From: Bacteroidales bacterium
GTDB taxonomy: Bacteria > Bacteroidota > Bacteroidia > Bacteroidales > UBA7960
NCBI GenBank assembly: GCA_003555385.1
Contig: PWHO01000328.1
Location: forward strand, 1 to 6,761
Direction: 5' to 3'
Length of the DNA: 6,761 nt
Below are positions 4,697-6,761 of this stretch, piece by piece. The first letter of the stretch is position 1. The number at the start of each line of letters is the position of its first letter. Made by a program: the position numbers and the translations under genes. The notes under the pieces were generated by a model that was not told the origin of the DNA, ran no database searches, and was given only the letters and a program-made list of their open reading frames with translations.

Positions 4697-6306
4697 AATC
4701 CACTCAAGTCCATCGTCACCGTCGGGATCAGCAGCAAAAATCCGATGATAATCAGAATCAGCACCAGCGGACCGGCCCATCGGACCCATTTCTGGTAGGG
4801 GATGCGAGCCACGCCAAGCACAGCGATCAGCACACCGGAAGTAGGCGTGATCAGGTTGGTGAAACCGTCACCGAACTGGAAGGCCATCACGGCTGCCTGT
4901 CGGGAAATACCGATCAGGTCGCTGAAAGGCGCCATAATGGGCATGGTGATGGCTGCTTTGGCTGACCCACTGGGGATCACAATGTTGATGATGGTCTGGA
5001 TCACATACATCACCCCCACCGAGGCCACACTGCCAAACTGCCCCAGCGAGCGGGACAATCCATACAAGATACTATCAATAATCCCACCGTGTTCAAGCAC
5101 CACAATAATGCCTCCTGCAAGCCCCACAATCAGGGCGGCCGACATGATATCCTTCACCCCATCCAGGAAAGAAAGGGCAATGTCATCGGCCGATTTGTTC
5201 ACCGCCATACCCGCGGAAATACCCATGGCCATAAACAGGGTGGCGATCTCCATCACATACCATCCATACCCCATCACACCGACAATCAGAAACACAATGG
5301 TCAGGGCCAGCAGCAACAGGATGAAAAAATGCACCGTACGCCGCAGTGTCAGCACCCCGGCCACCGCATAAATAGCCGTCACCACCGGAATAACCACCAG
5401 GGTAAAGGAAGAAGCGCCGATGGTCAACGTAGTGGTGGGATGCAGGAAGGAATAGATCCCCAGCACCAACAGCACCAGCCCGTAAACCACCCAGGCCATC
5501 CGGGGGGTGTAATAAGTGATGTTTTCCGCTTCCCCCTTGTCTTTTTCGCGCCAGTAGGCATCTTCCTTGTACATGATCGAAGATTCAGGCTTCCGCCGGA
5601 TGCGGTTCACATAACGCAGCACATAAGTGATCCCCACCACGTTGATCACCAGCCATGCAAAAAGACGGTATTCGATCCCGGAAAACAGCGGCAGATCAGC
5701 CAGCCCCTGGGCAATGCCAATGGTAAAGGGATTCAGCACCGCCCCGGCAAAGCCCAGCATCGCCCCCACAAACACCATGGCCACCCCTGTAAGGCTGTCA
5801 TAGCCCTTGGAAATGGCCAGCGGGATCAGGATGATCACAAAGGCAATGGTTTCCTCAGCCATCCCGAAAATGGCCCCGAACATACTGAACAACAGCATGA
5901 TCATTACGATGATGAGATTGTCCACCCCGATGCGTTGCATCATGGGATTGCTTTCAAGGCGCCGGGCAAAATTCAGGAAAGACATGATCCCCACATCAAT
6001 GGCTTTGGTCTGGTTCATGATCCAGAACGCCCCGCCGATCATCAGGATAAACACGATGATGTTCGACTGCCGTACAAAGCCATTGAAAAGGGCCGACAGC
6101 ACCTGCCAGGTCTGCACCTGGCTTTCCATTTCATACGCTGGCGGCAGATCATCCTCATAGTAAAAAGTCAGAGTTGTTTGTTCCTGGCCGTCGATCACCA
6201 CGGTGTCCTCCACGTATTTTCCCGGTGGGATAACCCAGGTCAGGATGGCCGCGAGGATGATGATCGCAAAAACGATTACGTAAGTGTGGGGTACTTTCTT
6301 CAACAT
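4693..6306 (-). CDS. YfcC-family transporter (DcuC/C4-dicarboxylate carrier superfamily)
   Basis: The 537-residue polytopic inner-membrane protein starts MLKKVPHTYVIVFAIIILAA and continues TWVIPPGKY, the standard N terminus of YfcC proteins (PF03606). Later signatures are FGMAEETIAF (147-156), GFAGAVLNPFTIGIAQG (185-201) and LPLFSGIEYRL (205-215), then VIPSGSAKAAITMPIMAP (443-460) and FQFGDGFTNLITPTSGVL (476-493). The two halves with PFTIG and PSGS hairpin-like loops are typical of the superfamily. Relatives are annotated as C4-dicarboxylate carriers or amino-acid antiporters; the substrate cannot be read from sequence. Residues about 265-325 form an extra stretch, probably two membrane segments, that I do not recall in shorter YfcC proteins. 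There is no Shine-Dalgarno and no clear TAnnTTTG box upstream. The gene stands alone between inverted repeats. Confidence 0.9.
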   Translation of the reverse strand: MLKKVPHTYVIVFAIIILAAILTWVIPPGKYVEDTVVIDGQEQTTLTFYYEDDLPPAYEMESQVQTWQVLSALFNGFVRQSNIIVFILMIGGAFWIMNQTKAIDVGIMSFLNFARRLESNPMMQRIGVDNLIIVMIMLLFSMFGAIFGMAEETIAFVIILIPLAISKGYDSLTGVAMVFVGAMLGFAGAVLNPFTIGIAQGLADLPLFSGIEYRLFAWLVINVVGITYVLRYVNRIRRKPESSIMYKEDAYWREKDKGEAENITYYTPRMAWVVYGLVLLVLGIYSFLHPTTTLTIGASSFTLVVIPVVTAIYAVAGVLTLRRTVHFFILLLLALTIVFLIVGVMGYGWYVMEIATLFMAMGISAGMAVNKSADDIALSFLDGVKDIMSAALIVGLAGGIIVVLEHGGIIDSILYGLSRSLGQFGSVASVGVMYVIQTIINIVIPSGSAKAAITMPIMAPFSDLIGISRQAAVMAFQFGDGFTNLITPTSGVLIAVLGVARIPYQKWVRWAGPLVLILIIIGFLLLIPTVTMDLSGF

Positions 6307-6323
6307 ATCAAATTAGTTATTGG

Positions 6324-6357
6324 TTAGTCGTGGCTTCGCCACTCCAGTTGTTAGTTT
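6324..6357 (+). repeat. Right inner terminal inverted repeat of the transporter cassette
   Basis: Starting 17 bp upstream of the transporter ATG, this is the inverted copy of 4661-4696. It contains the hairpin GTGGC-TTC-GCCAC (6330-6342) followed by AGTTGTTAGTTTCC. Being in the leader of the transporter message, the hairpin could also affect expression. Confidence 0.75.
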
Positions 6358-6427
6358 CCACGGGATTAGGACTGTAAGGGCTGCCCGTATTCACTGGACG
6401 AAGCTAGCTCGTTGTTGGTTTCCATAG
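6346..6427 (-). repeat. Inverted 71-bp-family unit next to the transporter start
   Basis: Read on the minus strand this is a diverged unit of the GCCTCGTCCA subtype: GGAAACCAACAAC, then AGCTTCGTCCAG, then CTTACAGTCC, ending in GTGGAAACTAACAAC. It is opposite in orientation to the five units that follow and to the left array. Together with 6324-6345 it mirrors about 4586-4695. Confidence 0.65.
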
Positions 6428-6445
6428 CCCATGAGAACCAACAAC
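6411..6445. repeat. Palindrome at the orientation switch of the repeats
   Basis: GTTGTTGGTTTCCAT (6411-6425) and ATGAGAACCAACAAC (6431-6445) are inverted copies with 13 of 15 positions paired and a 5-nt centre. It is where the inverted unit meets the first direct unit, so it arises from two unit starts placed head to head. Confidence 0.75.
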
Positions 6446-6761
6446 CAACAACTTCTCTGGCCGTTTACCAAGCCATTGGCAGCTTCCCCATCACTCATCC
6501 CATGAGAACCAACAACCAACAACCGCTTTGGCCGTTTACCAGGCTATTGGCAGCTTCCCCTTCACTCAGCCGATGAGAACTAACAACCAACAACTGCATA
6601 ACCCGTTTACCAGTCTGTTGGTCTTTTCCCTTCACTCAGCCCATGAGAACCAACAACCATCAACTCCTTAGCCTCGTCCAACGGTCACAGGCTATCCCCA
6701 CCATCCTTCGCCCATGAGAACCAACAACCAACAACCGCTTTGGCCGTTTACGAACCCGTTA
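6431..6761 (+). repeat. Right array of 71-bp imperfect tandem repeats, running off the edge
   Basis: Units start with ATGAGAACCAACAAC or a close variant at 6431, 6502, 6573, 6643 and 6714, giving periods of 71, 71, 70 and 71 bp; the fifth is cut by the window end. Units 1, 2, 3 and 5 carry CCGTTTAC after the ACAACC-rich head, and unit 4 carries the GCCTCGTCCA version. The end of a unit is CCCC, TCACTC or CCATCC, then GCCC. The period is not divisible by three and no stable frame is kept. No gene is seen in 6307-6761. Confidence 0.9.

Noticed and set aside
5089..6327. Long open frame on the plus strand (412 codons) opposite the transporter
   Set aside because: The translation is rich in His, Gln, Pro and Gly without any domain, as expected from the antisense of a membrane-protein gene. 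The minus-strand frame has clear YfcC motifs throughout.
4661..6357. Insertion sequence with the transporter as cargo
   Set aside because: The enclosed gene is a transporter, no transposase is present, and the inverted repeats belong to a wider intergenic repeat family. It is therefore kept as a finding rather than called a mobile element.
6431..6761. CRISPR array
   Set aside because: The whole 71-bp unit is similar from copy to copy. There is no short constant repeat alternating with unique spacers, and no cas gene is present.

Overview
The window most likely comes from a Bacteroidota chromosome. The evidence is a tRNA promoter with the Bacteroidota-type -33/-7 arrangement (TTGG, 20 bp, TATCTTTG), start codons without Shine-Dalgarno sequences, a head-GIN-domain lipoprotein, a GLUG-repeat surface protein and a DUF92 membrane protein of the two-domain form. 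No rRNA, transposase, integrase, phage gene or CRISPR array is visible. Genus cannot be named from this sequence.

Layout, left to right. Positions 1-50 hold what looks like the first 16 codons of a leftward gene that runs off the edge. Positions 51-206 are intergenic, with a short segment bounded by a 14-bp direct repeat. Positions 207-1541 (minus) encode a fused isoprenoid-alcohol-kinase-like/DUF92 membrane protein. Positions 1542-1765 are intergenic with overlapping hairpins. Positions 1766-2500 (minus) encode a head-GIN lipoprotein in visibly AT-richer DNA. Positions 2501-2947 are a divergent control region with a sharp palindrome, a half-site two helical turns away, an 18/19-bp tandem repeat and a candidate promoter. 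Positions 2948-4144 (plus) encode a secreted GLUG-repeat protein with a C-terminal membrane tail. Positions 4175-4332 hold a leftward tRNA-Arg(CCG) with its own promoter and terminator. Positions 4338-4462 carry a REP-like group of hairpins. Positions 4451-4695 and 6324-6761 carry a 71-bp imperfect repeat family. Between them lies 4693-6306 (minus), a YfcC-family transporter.

The genes do not form an obvious single pathway: each has its own intergenic spacer. DUF92 is probably isoprenoid alcohol salvage, GIN and GLUG are envelope or surface proteins, and YfcC is a carboxylate or amino-acid type carrier. The least ordinary part is the repeat architecture around the transporter. Related 71-bp units lie on both sides. 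The units next to the gene are inverted relative to each other and end in matching hairpins, one of which contains the stop codon. This gives roughly 105-bp imperfect terminal inverted repeats around one gene. I see no evidence for a complete new multigene system.
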